From: Candidatus Latescibacterota bacterium
Lineage (GTDB): Bacteria > Latescibacterota > UBA2968 > SICM01
DNA: 64,000 nucleotides
Assembly: GCA_009694805.1 (NCBI GenBank)
Contig: SICM01000003.1
Span: 1-64,000 of the forward strand
Direction: 5' to 3'
A model generated the notes under the pieces. The model was given only the letters and a program-made list of their open reading frames with translations, ran no database searches and was not told where the DNA came from. Shown here one piece after another: positions 37,685 through 45,623 of this stretch (positions are counted from its first letter, which is position 1; each line of letters begins with the position of its first letter). A program made the translations under genes and the position numbers.

Positions 37685-37740
37685 GGGGCGACCTCTTTGG
37701 GAGGGGATCGTTCCCCCGGCTCCGGGAGCCCCATTCCAGG

Positions 37741-37980
37741 TCCAACTTTTCTTGCTCACCCAAGAAAAGTTGGACAAAAGAAGGGTGCTCCTCAAGCGCC
37801 GGAGGGGCTTGGCGCGCCGCAACCTTAACGTTCAGTTGTCGCACAGAAATTTGTGCCCCCGGCATGTGGGGTGCTTCTGCTGGACTCCGGTGGTGGGGGT
37901 TTCTGGCGGCGCGCCTGCTTTTGATCTGTACATCGTACTGGTTATTGTACTCTCCCCTCCCCTCTTGTAGGGAGGGGTTT
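37741..37980 (+). repeat. Dispersed structured element, copy 5
   Basis: HP1 TCCAACTTTTCTTG-CTCACC-CAAGAAAAGTTGGA (37741-37774); stem GGCGCGCCGC (37811-37820)/GCGGCGCGCC (37906-37915); small hairpin GCACA-GAAATT-TGTGC (37841-37856); 3' CCCCTCCCCTCTTGTAGGGAGGGG. Confidence 0.88.
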
Positions 37981-38050
37981 CATGGTGAGGTCACAAAAAC
38001 ATGCGCCAAATAGATGGCGATGTCAAGCCGATTACCCAAAGGAGGTTTTT

Positions 38051-38392
38051 GTGAAGATCGTTCGAATAATCGCGGGGGCGATGATGGCGGGGGCGCTGGG
38101 GCTGGGCCTCTGGGCGTGCCAGCAGGCCGGTGCGAAGGTGGCGGAGATCAAGGTGAACAACATGGTGTGCGGCACGTGCGCGGCGGCGATCGAGGCGGCG
38201 CTGAAGAATGTGGAGGGCGTTCAGGATGTGAAGGTGGACAAGGACGCGAAGGTGGCGACGGTGCGCTACGAGGCGGGCAAGGTGGATGTGAAGGGTCTGG
38301 AGAAGGCGGTTTCGATGGCAGGCTACAACGCCAACGACACGGCGGCGGACCCGAAGGCGCACGCGGATCTGCCGGATTGCTGCAAGATTTAG
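38051..38392 (+). CDS. Heavy-metal-associated (MerP/HMA-like) lipoprotein-like protein
   Basis: HMA core 'VAEIKVNNMVCGTCAAAIEAALKNVEGVQDVKVDKDAKVATVRYEAGKVDVKGLEKAVSMAGY'; preceded by GGAGG. Confidence 0.85.
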   Translation: MKIVRIIAGAMMAGALGLGLWACQQAGAKVAEIKVNNMVCGTCAAAIEAALKNVEGVQDVKVDKDAKVATVRYEAGKVDVKGLEKAVSMAGYNANDTAADPKAHADLPDCCKI

Positions 38393-38549
38393 AGTCCGTC
38401 CCGGAGAACCCTGAGCGGCTGAAAAAAGGTTGCGTTTTGGATATCCATGAATTAGCTTCTCAAGCTGCGAGCCCTGCGTCGCGCATCGCAGGGCCGTTGT
38501 GTCCGGGGTCTGTTTTTGGGGGTCGAGGGTTGTTTTCAAGGAGAGGTAT

Positions 38550-39302
38550 ATGGCTGAGGTGACAGAGGTGGCAGGTCGGATAGGTTTCGGCGAAACCCTT
38601 CGCCGGGATGCCTGGTGGGTGGCGCCCCTGGCGACGGCGCTGGGGCTGGGCGCCTTCGGCGTCTATTCGTTCTGGGCGGCGCTTCAGGGGAATCACTACG
38701 AGTCGAGTCCCTATCTCTCTCCGTTCTACTCGCCGCTCATCCTGGTGGACTGGTGGAAATTCTCGCCGGCGTTCCTGATCCTGTGGGCGCCTCTGGGGTT
38801 TCGGGCCACGTGTTACTACTATCGGAAGGCCTACTACCGGTCTTACTTCCTCGACCCGCCCGCGTGTGCGGTGGGGGAGTTTCGGGACGGAAAATACAAG
38901 GGGGAGACGGCGTTCCCCTTTATCCTTCAAAACCTGCATCGCTACATGCTGATCCCAGCCCTCGCGCTGATCGCCTTCCTGTGGCACGACGCGTACAACG
39001 CCTTTTTCTTCTCGGACGGATTGCACATGGGCGTGGGATCCCTCGTGCTGACCGCAAACGCCTTTCTGCTGTCGGGCTACACGCTCGGGTGTCATTCCCT
39101 GCGCCACCTCGTGGGCGGGCGTCTGGACTGTTTCTCGTGCGCCACGCTGGGCAACTTTCGGCACGGTATCTGGGAGAAGCAGAGCGTCCTGAATCGTTTT
39201 CACATGGGATGGGCGTGGACGAGTCTGTTCATGGTGGGATTCTCTGACGTTTACGTACGTCTGCTGTCGATGGGCGTGGTCACCGATGTGAGGTTGATCT
39301 GA
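38550..39302 (+). CDS. sdhC: Succinate dehydrogenase / fumarate reductase membrane (cytochrome b) subunit
   Basis: Multi-TM protein immediately upstream of sdhA-sdhB homologues; overlaps the sdhA-like start. Confidence 0.75.
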   Translation: MAEVTEVAGRIGFGETLRRDAWWVAPLATALGLGAFGVYSFWAALQGNHYESSPYLSPFYSPLILVDWWKFSPAFLILWAPLGFRATCYYYRKAYYRSYFLDPPACAVGEFRDGKYKGETAFPFILQNLHRYMLIPALALIAFLWHDAYNAFFFSDGLHMGVGSLVLTANAFLLSGYTLGCHSLRHLVGGRLDCFSCATLGNFRHGIWEKQSVLNRFHMGWAWTSLFMVGFSDVYVRLLSMGVVTDVRLI

Positions 39303-41095
39303 TGGAGAATTACGAGACGCACGAATACGACGTGATCGTGATCGGGGCCGGAGGGGCCGGGCTGCGGGCGGCCATCGAGGCTTCGGCGCAGGGGGCTTCG
39401 GTGGCGCTGATCTGCAAGTCCCTGCTGGGCAAGGCGCACACGGTGATGGCCGAGGGGGGGGTCGCGGCGGCCCTGGCCAACGTGGACGAGCGGGACAACT
39501 GGCAGGTGCATTTTCGCGACACGATGCGCGGCGGGAAGATGCTGAACAACTGGCGCATGGCGCAACTCCACGCGCAGGAGGCCCCGGACCGGGTGAATGA
39601 ACTGGAGGCGTGGGGGGCGCTGTTCGACCGGACGAAGGATGGCCGAATCCTGCAACGAAACTTTGGGGGACACCGGTATCCGAGGCTGGCACACGTGGGG
39701 GACCGGACCGGGCTGGAGATGATCCGGACGCTTCAGGACCGGGGGGTCCACCTGGGCATCGACGTGTACATGGAGTGTACCGTGGCGCGGCTGCTGAAGG
39801 ACGGAGAGGCCGTGTCGGGGGCGTTCGCGTACTGGCGGGAGCACGGCCGGTTCGTGATCTTCCGGGCGAAGGCGACGGTCCTGGCCACCGGCGGCGTCGG
39901 CAAGGCCTACCGGATCACGAGCAATTCGTGGGAGTACACGGGCGACGGCCACGCCCTGGCCTACGAGGCGGGGGCGGATCTGATCGACATGGAATTCTTG
40001 CAGTTCCATCCCACGGGCATGATCTGGCCGCCGAGCGTGCGGGGACTCCTCGTGACGGAGGGGGTTCGGGGGGACGGCGGGGTGCTCCTGAACAACCAGG
40101 GGGAGCGGTTCATGTTCAACTATATCCCCGACACCTACCGGAAGGAGACGGCGGAGACCATCGAGGAGGCGGATCGCTGGCTGGCCGGGGATCGGTCCGC
40201 ACGACGGACGCCTGACCTGCTGACGCGGGACGTGGTGGCCAAGGCCATCAACGCGGAGATGAAGGCGGGGCGGGGCAGCCCGCACGGCGGGGCGTTTCTG
40301 GACATCTCAAAGACGCGGGACGCGGAGACGATCAAGCGGAAACTGCCGAGCATGTATCACCAGTTCAAGGAGCTGGCCGGGGTGGACATCACGAAGGAGG
40401 CGATGGAGGTGGGGCCGACCTGCCACTACGCGATGGGTGGGGTGCGGGTGGATGCGGAGACGGCGGCGACGACGGTCCCGGGCCTGTTCGCGGCGGGGGA
40501 GGTGGCGGGGGGCATGCACGGGGCGAACCGGCTGGGTGGCAACTCCCTGAGCGACCTCCTGGTGTTCGGGCGGCGGGCCGGGCTGGGCGCGGCGGCGTAT
40601 GCGAAGCGTCTGTCTAAGGCCCTTTCGTTGAACCCCGACCAGGTGGAGGCCGTGGCGCGGGAGGTGCAGGAGCCGTTCAACCGGACGGAGGGGGAGAACC
40701 CCTTCACGGTTCACGAGAAGCTCCAGGAGGTCATGGAGCGCCACTGCGGGATCATCCGGGAGGAGCAGGAACTCCGGGAGGGACTGGTGGAGCTGGAGAA
40801 GCTGAAGGCGCGGGCCGGGCGGATGCGGGTGACGGGAAACCGCGATTTCAACCCCGGCTGGAACATGGCCGTGGACCTTCACAACATGCTCCTCGTGTCC
40901 GAGGCGCTGGCGAAGGCGGCCCTGGAGCGGAAGGAGAGCCGGGGCGGACACACGCGGTCCGATCACCCGAAGGAGGACCCGGCGTGGACGCGGGTGAACG
41001 TGGTGATTCGCCGGTCGGGGGATGAGATGGCCGTGACGCAGGAGCCGATTCCCCAGATGCCCGATGAACTCAAGAGACTGTTCGAGGAGGGGTAG
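39302..41095 (+). CDS. sdhA: Succinate dehydrogenase / fumarate reductase flavoprotein subunit
   Basis: 'YDVIVIGAGGAGLRAAIEASAQGASVALICKSLLGKAHTVMAEGGVAAAL', 'FLQFHPTGM', 'YAMGGVRVDAET', 'GLFAAGEVAGGMHGANRLGGNSLSDLLVFGRRAG'. Confidence 0.95.
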   Translation: MENYETHEYDVIVIGAGGAGLRAAIEASAQGASVALICKSLLGKAHTVMAEGGVAAALANVDERDNWQVHFRDTMRGGKMLNNWRMAQLHAQEAPDRVNELEAWGALFDRTKDGRILQRNFGGHRYPRLAHVGDRTGLEMIRTLQDRGVHLGIDVYMECTVARLLKDGEAVSGAFAYWREHGRFVIFRAKATVLATGGVGKAYRITSNSWEYTGDGHALAYEAGADLIDMEFLQFHPTGMIWPPSVRGLLVTEGVRGDGGVLLNNQGERFMFNYIPDTYRKETAETIEEADRWLAGDRSARRTPDLLTRDVVAKAINAEMKAGRGSPHGGAFLDISKTRDAETIKRKLPSMYHQFKELAGVDITKEAMEVGPTCHYAMGGVRVDAETAATTVPGLFAAGEVAGGMHGANRLGGNSLSDLLVFGRRAGLGAAAYAKRLSKALSLNPDQVEAVAREVQEPFNRTEGENPFTVHEKLQEVMERHCGIIREEQELREGLVELEKLKARAGRMRVTGNRDFNPGWNMAVDLHNMLLVSEALAKAALERKESRGGHTRSDHPKEDPAWTRVNVVIRRSGDEMAVTQEPIPQMPDELKRLFEEG

Positions 41096-41839
41096 ATGTC
41101 CGAGAGACATTTCAGGGTATACCGGGGCAACGCCGCAGGAGGCTCGTTTCAGGACTTCCGCGTGCAGGTGGACGAGGGCATGGTGGTGCTCGACGCCATC
41201 CATCGCATCCAGGCCACGCAGGCGATGGACCTGGCCTGCCGGTGGAACTGCAAGGCGGGCAAATGCGGGTCGTGCAGCGCGGAGGTCAACGGTCGTCCGC
41301 GCCTGATGTGCATGACGCGCATGTCCGACTATGCGGGGGAGGAGACGATCACCGTGGGGCCGATGAGGGCGTTCCCGCTGCTCAAGGACCTGGTGACGGA
41401 CGTGTCGTGGAACTTCGAGGTCAACCGGAAAATCCCGGGGTTCAAGCCGCGCCCCCCGGAGGCCGACGGCACCTGGCGGATGCAGCAGATCGACATCGAC
41501 CGGGTGCAGGAGTTCCGGAAGTGCATCGAGTGTTTCCTCTGCCAGGATGTCTGCCACGTCCTGCGGGACCACAACCGGAAGGACGCCTTCGTGGGACCGA
41601 GGTTTCTCGTGCGCCTGGCGAGTCTGGAGATGCACCCGCTGGACACGGCAGACCGGTCAGAATTCCTGAAGGACGTGGCCGGCACCGGGTTCTGCAACAT
41701 CACGAAGTGCTGCACGGAGGTCTGCCCGGAGCATATCACGATCACGGACAACGCCATCATCCCGCTGAAGGAGCGGGTGGTGGGCCGTTTCTACGATCCG
41801 CTGGCGTGGCTGCTGAGGAAGATCACGGGGAAGGGGTAG
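41096..41839 (+). CDS. sdhB: Succinate dehydrogenase / fumarate reductase iron-sulfur subunit
   Basis: 'CRWNCKAGKCGSCSAEVNGRPRLMCMT' 2Fe-2S; 'CIECFLCQDVCHV' and 'CNITKCCTEVCPEHI'. Confidence 0.93.
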   Translation: MSERHFRVYRGNAAGGSFQDFRVQVDEGMVVLDAIHRIQATQAMDLACRWNCKAGKCGSCSAEVNGRPRLMCMTRMSDYAGEETITVGPMRAFPLLKDLVTDVSWNFEVNRKIPGFKPRPPEADGTWRMQQIDIDRVQEFRKCIECFLCQDVCHVLRDHNRKDAFVGPRFLVRLASLEMHPLDTADRSEFLKDVAGTGFCNITKCCTEVCPEHITITDNAIIPLKERVVGRFYDPLAWLLRKITGKG

Positions 41840-41850
41840 ATAAAAGGCAG

Positions 41851-41890
41851 GCCCTCACCCCCAGCCCCTCTCCCACACGTGGGAGAGGGG
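41851..41890. repeat. CCCTCACCCC-CCCCTCTCCC hairpin repeat between convergent genes
   Basis: CCCCTCTCCCAC-AC-GTGGGAGAGGGG perfect 12-bp stem at 41865-41890. Confidence 0.8.
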
Positions 41891-41918
41891 TGGCCGCGCC
41901 AGCGGACGGGGCGAGGGC

Positions 41919-42920
41919 TTACTGTTTGCTGATCATTTTACGAAGGGCATTGACGTCCGGGTCGTCGCTCAGGGGGCGGCCCAGGTAGAGGACGGCCTGC
42001 CTCCCCCTTGCCTCCGGGGCATCCCAGGCCTGGCGCAGGAGGCGCGCCCCGGCGGTCTCCGGGCGGCTTCGCAGATGGGCGAGCCGGGCCAGGACGACGA
42101 GGTGGAACAGGAGGTCGTGCGCGTCGGTGGCGCGAACGACGGCCTCCTCGCGGGGCTCCGGGGAGGCGGCAGACCGTGCCCGGGCGTAGTAAGCGACGAG
42201 TTCGGGCGTCAGGGGGCTGACGAGACGGCCCCCTCTGCGGTAGGCCCCCAGGCCGGTGACGTACTGGACGAAGCGGCGCTCAGGCCAGTCCCATCCCACG
42301 CTTGAAAAATCGATGAAACGAACTGTCCCGTCGCAGTCGATGACGACGTTGCGGGCGTTGTAGTCCAGGCTGGCGACGGCCCGCGCTCCAGTGCGGAGAC
42401 GTTCCACCACGCGCACCAGCCCTTCTCGCGCCTCTGTCAGAGGACCGCCCCTCAACAGGGCCTCCGCCCCCCGCTTGGCCATCCGGAGGATGCCGGCTGC
42501 TTCGTCTCCCGCATCCGGTTTTAGCACCAGGCTCTCGTTCAGTTTCGCATCCCTCATCGCCGCCTCGATCCTGCACAGGCCTTCGGCGACGCCTCTTCCC
42601 CTTTGCGCTCCTGCCTTTTGATCCTCCTCCTGACAGACGTCATCCATCGTCCTGTCTCCTGCCCACGCCGTGACCAGGATGCGCAGGTCAGGTTCGACGA
42701 GGTGGACCTCCGGGACAGGGCAGCCGAGCCGGTGAAGGCGTTCGAGGGCGAGGGACTCCGTGTGGAGCGGGTCCGGCGCCGGACCCTCCGCGACGCGCTT
42801 GAGGGCCACCTGAAGGCCGTCCGAGAGGGTCACTTTGTAGACGTGTGCGCCGGCCTGTTCGATGGAGGCAGGGGGGGTGCGGCCCAGGACGGTTTCTCGG
42901 AGGAGAGAGCGGTCGACCAT
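41919..42920 (-). CDS. Phosphotransferase / aminoglycoside-phosphotransferase-like kinase
   Basis: 'LERLHRLGCPVPEVHLVEPDLRILVTAWAGD', 'ASLDYNARNVVIDCDGTVRFIDFSSVGWDWPERRF'. Confidence 0.65.
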   Translation of the reverse strand: MVDRSLLRETVLGRTPPASIEQAGAHVYKVTLSDGLQVALKRVAEGPAPDPLHTESLALERLHRLGCPVPEVHLVEPDLRILVTAWAGDRTMDDVCQEEDQKAGAQRGRGVAEGLCRIEAAMRDAKLNESLVLKPDAGDEAAGILRMAKRGAEALLRGGPLTEAREGLVRVVERLRTGARAVASLDYNARNVVIDCDGTVRFIDFSSVGWDWPERRFVQYVTGLGAYRRGGRLVSPLTPELVAYYARARSAASPEPREEAVVRATDAHDLLFHLVVLARLAHLRSRPETAGARLLRQAWDAPEARGRQAVLYLGRPLSDDPDVNALRKMISKQ

Positions 42921-42923
42921 ATT

Positions 42924-42979
42924 GCGGATTACGGATTACGAATTACGAATTTCTAACTCGACATTCGACATTCGACGTT
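42924..42979. repeat. Degenerate heptad array, two inverted arms
   Basis: GCGGATT|ACGGATT|ACGAATT|ACGAATT and CGACATT|CGACATT|CGACGTT. Confidence 0.85.
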
Positions 42980-42994
42980 CGTTTCATCCCGAAA

Positions 42995-43339
42995 TCATAT
43001 GGGTGTCTCGGCTCCATAGTCTCCGAGCCGGCGGGGTTTCATTCGGCGTTTTCCTTCCTGATTCAGGGCTGATGCATGCTCCTCGTCGAGCTTCTGGATC
43101 TTCTGCTCCATGTCCGTGAGGGTGCGCTGGAGGCGTTCGATCGTCACGGTCCTGTCGCGCTCCTGGCGCGAGAGCTGGGCGGAGGCATCCCGCATCTCCT
43201 CCGTGTGCTGGCGAGCGACGGCGTATTCCCGCTGAAGCCTGGCGAGGTCGCGCCGCAAGCGCACGACCGTACGCGTGGCCAGGAACTTGGCGGTCAGCGT
43301 CCCAGCCGTGGCCAGAAGCCAGATCACTCCCCAGAACAT
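42995..43339 (-). CDS. Small membrane-anchored coiled-coil protein
   Basis: 'MFWGVIWLLATAGTLTAKFLATRTVV' TM followed by a charged coiled coil; start chosen at the internal Met. Confidence 0.5.
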   Translation of the reverse strand: MFWGVIWLLATAGTLTAKFLATRTVVRLRRDLARLQREYAVARQHTEEMRDASAQLSRQERDRTVTIERLQRTLTDMEQKIQKLDEEHASALNQEGKRRMKPRRLGDYGAETPI

Positions 43340-43375
43340 GAGTCGCCCTCTTTTGAAAGTTGTGGCGCATCGCAC

Positions 43376-43389
43376 GGCGATTCATCGCC
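43376..43389. repeat. GATTCATC hairpin
   Basis: GGCGAT-TC-ATCGCC. Confidence 0.7.
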
Positions 43390-43462
43390 GCATGGGAGAA
43401 TTTCCCATAACATCTGAAAATCGACGGCAGCAGGCAAGAACTATTTTTTTGGAGAGGCTCCG

Positions 43463-44350
43463 GTGCCGTTCAATTTCAACTGGGTGATCGAGGGGGAAGT
43501 CGCAGGCATGGGGAGGCCGGGGTCCGGGATGGAGCTGGCCGGGGAGATGAGTCCTGTGGAGCGGCGCTTTCTTTCGTGGCTGGCGGGACCGCAGGACCTG
43601 CACGTGGAACGGAAGGCCCTGGCGCGCAGGATCGGGCTGGATTTCGAGGAGGAGTTCGACCTGGACCGGCGGATGATCCCGATCTACAAGAAGTTCCGGG
43701 ATATCTGGGACATCCTGGAGTCCTACCGGGAGGGGGTGGGCGCGGGTGGCCACGCCGTGGACCACTTTCGCCTGAACCCGGCGCGGTTGAGGGGCGACCT
43801 CCGGTTCCTGAAGGAGCAGGGGATCGGGGCGATTGTGACGCTGTCGGAACGCCCGCTTGAGGCGAGTCCTGTGGCCGAGTTCGGGTTTGACGTGGCCCAC
43901 ATTCCTCTGCGGGACCGACGCGCCCCCGAGCAGGGTCTGATCGATGTGTTCGTGCGCTATGTGAGGCGCACCGTGGCCGCCGGGACGCCGGTGGTGGTCC
44001 ACTGCCTGGGCGGGTATGGACGGACGGGGACGATGCTGGCGTGTCACCTCGTCCACCGGGGACGCACGGCCGAGGAGGCCCTGACCGAGGTGCGGGGAAA
44101 ACGGCCGGGGTCCGTGGAGCCGGGGGAGCAGGAGGAGACGGTGCGGGAGTATGAGCGAAGGATAAAATCAGTCACGGGTCCAGGGTCGCGGGTCAAAACC
44201 CGCGTGACTCGTGACTCGCGACTTTCGCAAGGAGGTTACCGGTGCCGGACGCCACGTCACAGAAGCTTCGCGCCGATGCCCGCGCCGTCTTTGACGCGGC
44301 GCTGGAGGCGGCGGACCCGAAGATCAGCATTCGGAATGCGGTGCGCATAG
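43463..44350 (+). CDS. Dual-specificity/tyrosine-phosphatase-like protein; true C-terminus probably near 44170
   Basis: 'VVVHCLGGYGRTGTMLACHLVHRGRTAEEAL' CX5R phosphatase motif; the listed ORF reads through a heptad array into the next gene. Confidence 0.75.
   Translation: MPFNFNWVIEGEVAGMGRPGSGMELAGEMSPVERRFLSWLAGPQDLHVERKALARRIGLDFEEEFDLDRRMIPIYKKFRDIWDILESYREGVGAGGHAVDHFRLNPARLRGDLRFLKEQGIGAIVTLSERPLEASPVAEFGFDVAHIPLRDRRAPEQGLIDVFVRYVRRTVAAGTPVVVHCLGGYGRTGTMLACHLVHRGRTAEEALTEVRGKRPGSVEPGEQEETVREYERRIKSVTGPGSRVKTRVTRDSRLSQGGYRCRTPRHRSFAPMPAPSLTRRWRRRTRRSAFGMRCA
44171..44228. repeat. Degenerate heptad array, two inverted arms
   Basis: GTCACGG|GTCCAGG|GTCGCGG|GTCAAAA - CC - CGCGTGA|CTCGTGA|CTCGCGA|CTTTCGC. 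Confidence 0.9.
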
Positions 44351-45579
44351 AGGGCCGGACGCTGCGCGTCGGAGAGGGGACGTACGATCTGGACGCTTTC
44401 TCGCGGGTCCTGGTGGTAGGGGCGGGGAAGGCTTCCGCGCAGATGGCGTCGGCCGTCGAGGAGGTCCTGGGGGACCGGGTGAGCGGGGGCCTGATCAACA
44501 CGAAGTATGACCACGGCGTTCCCCTGAGACGGGTCGAGGTCAACGAGTGCGGGCATCCGGTGCCGGACGAGGCGGGGGTGGCGGGGACGGAGCGCATCGT
44601 CCGGATGCTGGCCGAGGCGGACGAGCGGACGCTGGTCTTCTGCCTGCTGTCCGGGGGCGGGTCGGCGCTGATGCCGGCCCCGGCGGACGGGATCACGTTC
44701 GCCGAGAAACAGGAGACGACGCGGCAGTTGCTGGCGTGCGGGGCGACGATCAACGAGTTGAACGCCGTCCGCAAGCACCTGTCGAAGGTGAAGGGGGGGC
44801 AACTCGCCCGGATCGCCTTTCCGGCGACCCTCGTCTCCCTGGTCCTGTCGGACGTGATCGGAGACCCGCTGGATGTGATCGCGTCGGGGCCGACGGCCCC
44901 GGATGAGAGCACCTTCGGGCATTGCCTGGAGATCCTGCGGAAGTACGAGGTCCAGGATCGCATCCCGAAGGGGGTGATGGAGCGGTTGCAGGGCGGTTCC
45001 GAGGGGAAGGTTCAGGAGACGCCCAAGCCGGGGGACAGCGTCCTGAGCCGGTGCCGGAACCTCATCGTGGGGAGCAACCGGCTGGCCGTGGCCGCGGCGC
45101 GGGAGAAGGCGGAGGCCCTGGGCTACCGGACGCTGATGCTCTCCACGCGCGTTCAGGGGGAGGCGCGGGAGGTGGCCAAGGTGTTCGCGGCCATCGGGAA
45201 GGAGATCCGGACGACCGGGGCGCCGATCCCAACCCCTGCGTGCGTGATCTGCGGGGGGGAGACGACGGTGACCCTCCGGGGGAAGGGGAAAGGGGGGCGC
45301 AACCAGGAGATCGCCCTGTCCGCGGCGATGGAGATCGAGGGGTGGTCGGGGCTCGTGATCTTCAGCGGGGGGACGGACGGGACGGACGGGCCGACGGATG
45401 CGGCCGGGGCCGTTGCGGACGGGGAGACCGTGGCGCGGGCGCGCGGGATGGGGCTGGCGGCGGGGGATTTCCTGAAGGAGAACGATTCGTACCCCTACTT
45501 TGAGCGACTGGGGGATCTGGTGATGACAGGGCCGACGGGAACCAATGTGATGGATGTGGCGTTGATCATGGTGGGGTGA
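44242..45579 (+). CDS. Glycerate 2-kinase (DUF4147/MOFRL type)
   Basis: 'VVGAGKASAQMASAVEEVLGD', 'CLLSGGGSALMPAP', 'NAVRKHLSKVKGGQLA', 'CGGETTVTLRGKGKGGRNQEIALSAA', 'FSGGTDGTDGPTDAAGA'. Confidence 0.92.
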   Translation: MPDATSQKLRADARAVFDAALEAADPKISIRNAVRIEGRTLRVGEGTYDLDAFSRVLVVGAGKASAQMASAVEEVLGDRVSGGLINTKYDHGVPLRRVEVNECGHPVPDEAGVAGTERIVRMLAEADERTLVFCLLSGGGSALMPAPADGITFAEKQETTRQLLACGATINELNAVRKHLSKVKGGQLARIAFPATLVSLVLSDVIGDPLDVIASGPTAPDESTFGHCLEILRKYEVQDRIPKGVMERLQGGSEGKVQETPKPGDSVLSRCRNLIVGSNRLAVAAAREKAEALGYRTLMLSTRVQGEAREVAKVFAAIGKEIRTTGAPIPTPACVICGGETTVTLRGKGKGGRNQEIALSAAMEIEGWSGLVIFSGGTDGTDGPTDAAGAVADGETVARARGMGLAAGDFLKENDSYPYFERLGDLVMTGPTGTNVMDVALIMVG

Positions 45580-45623
45580 GGGCCGGGGGCGTTTTTTTAT
45601 ACACTTTCAGGGGATGACGGACT

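Noticed and set aside
41851-41890. CCCCTCTCCCAC/GTGGGAGAGGGG hairpin as an intrinsic terminator
   Set aside because: Perfect stem between convergent genes but no U-tract on either side; better described as a member of a common CCCTCACCCC-type intergenic repeat.
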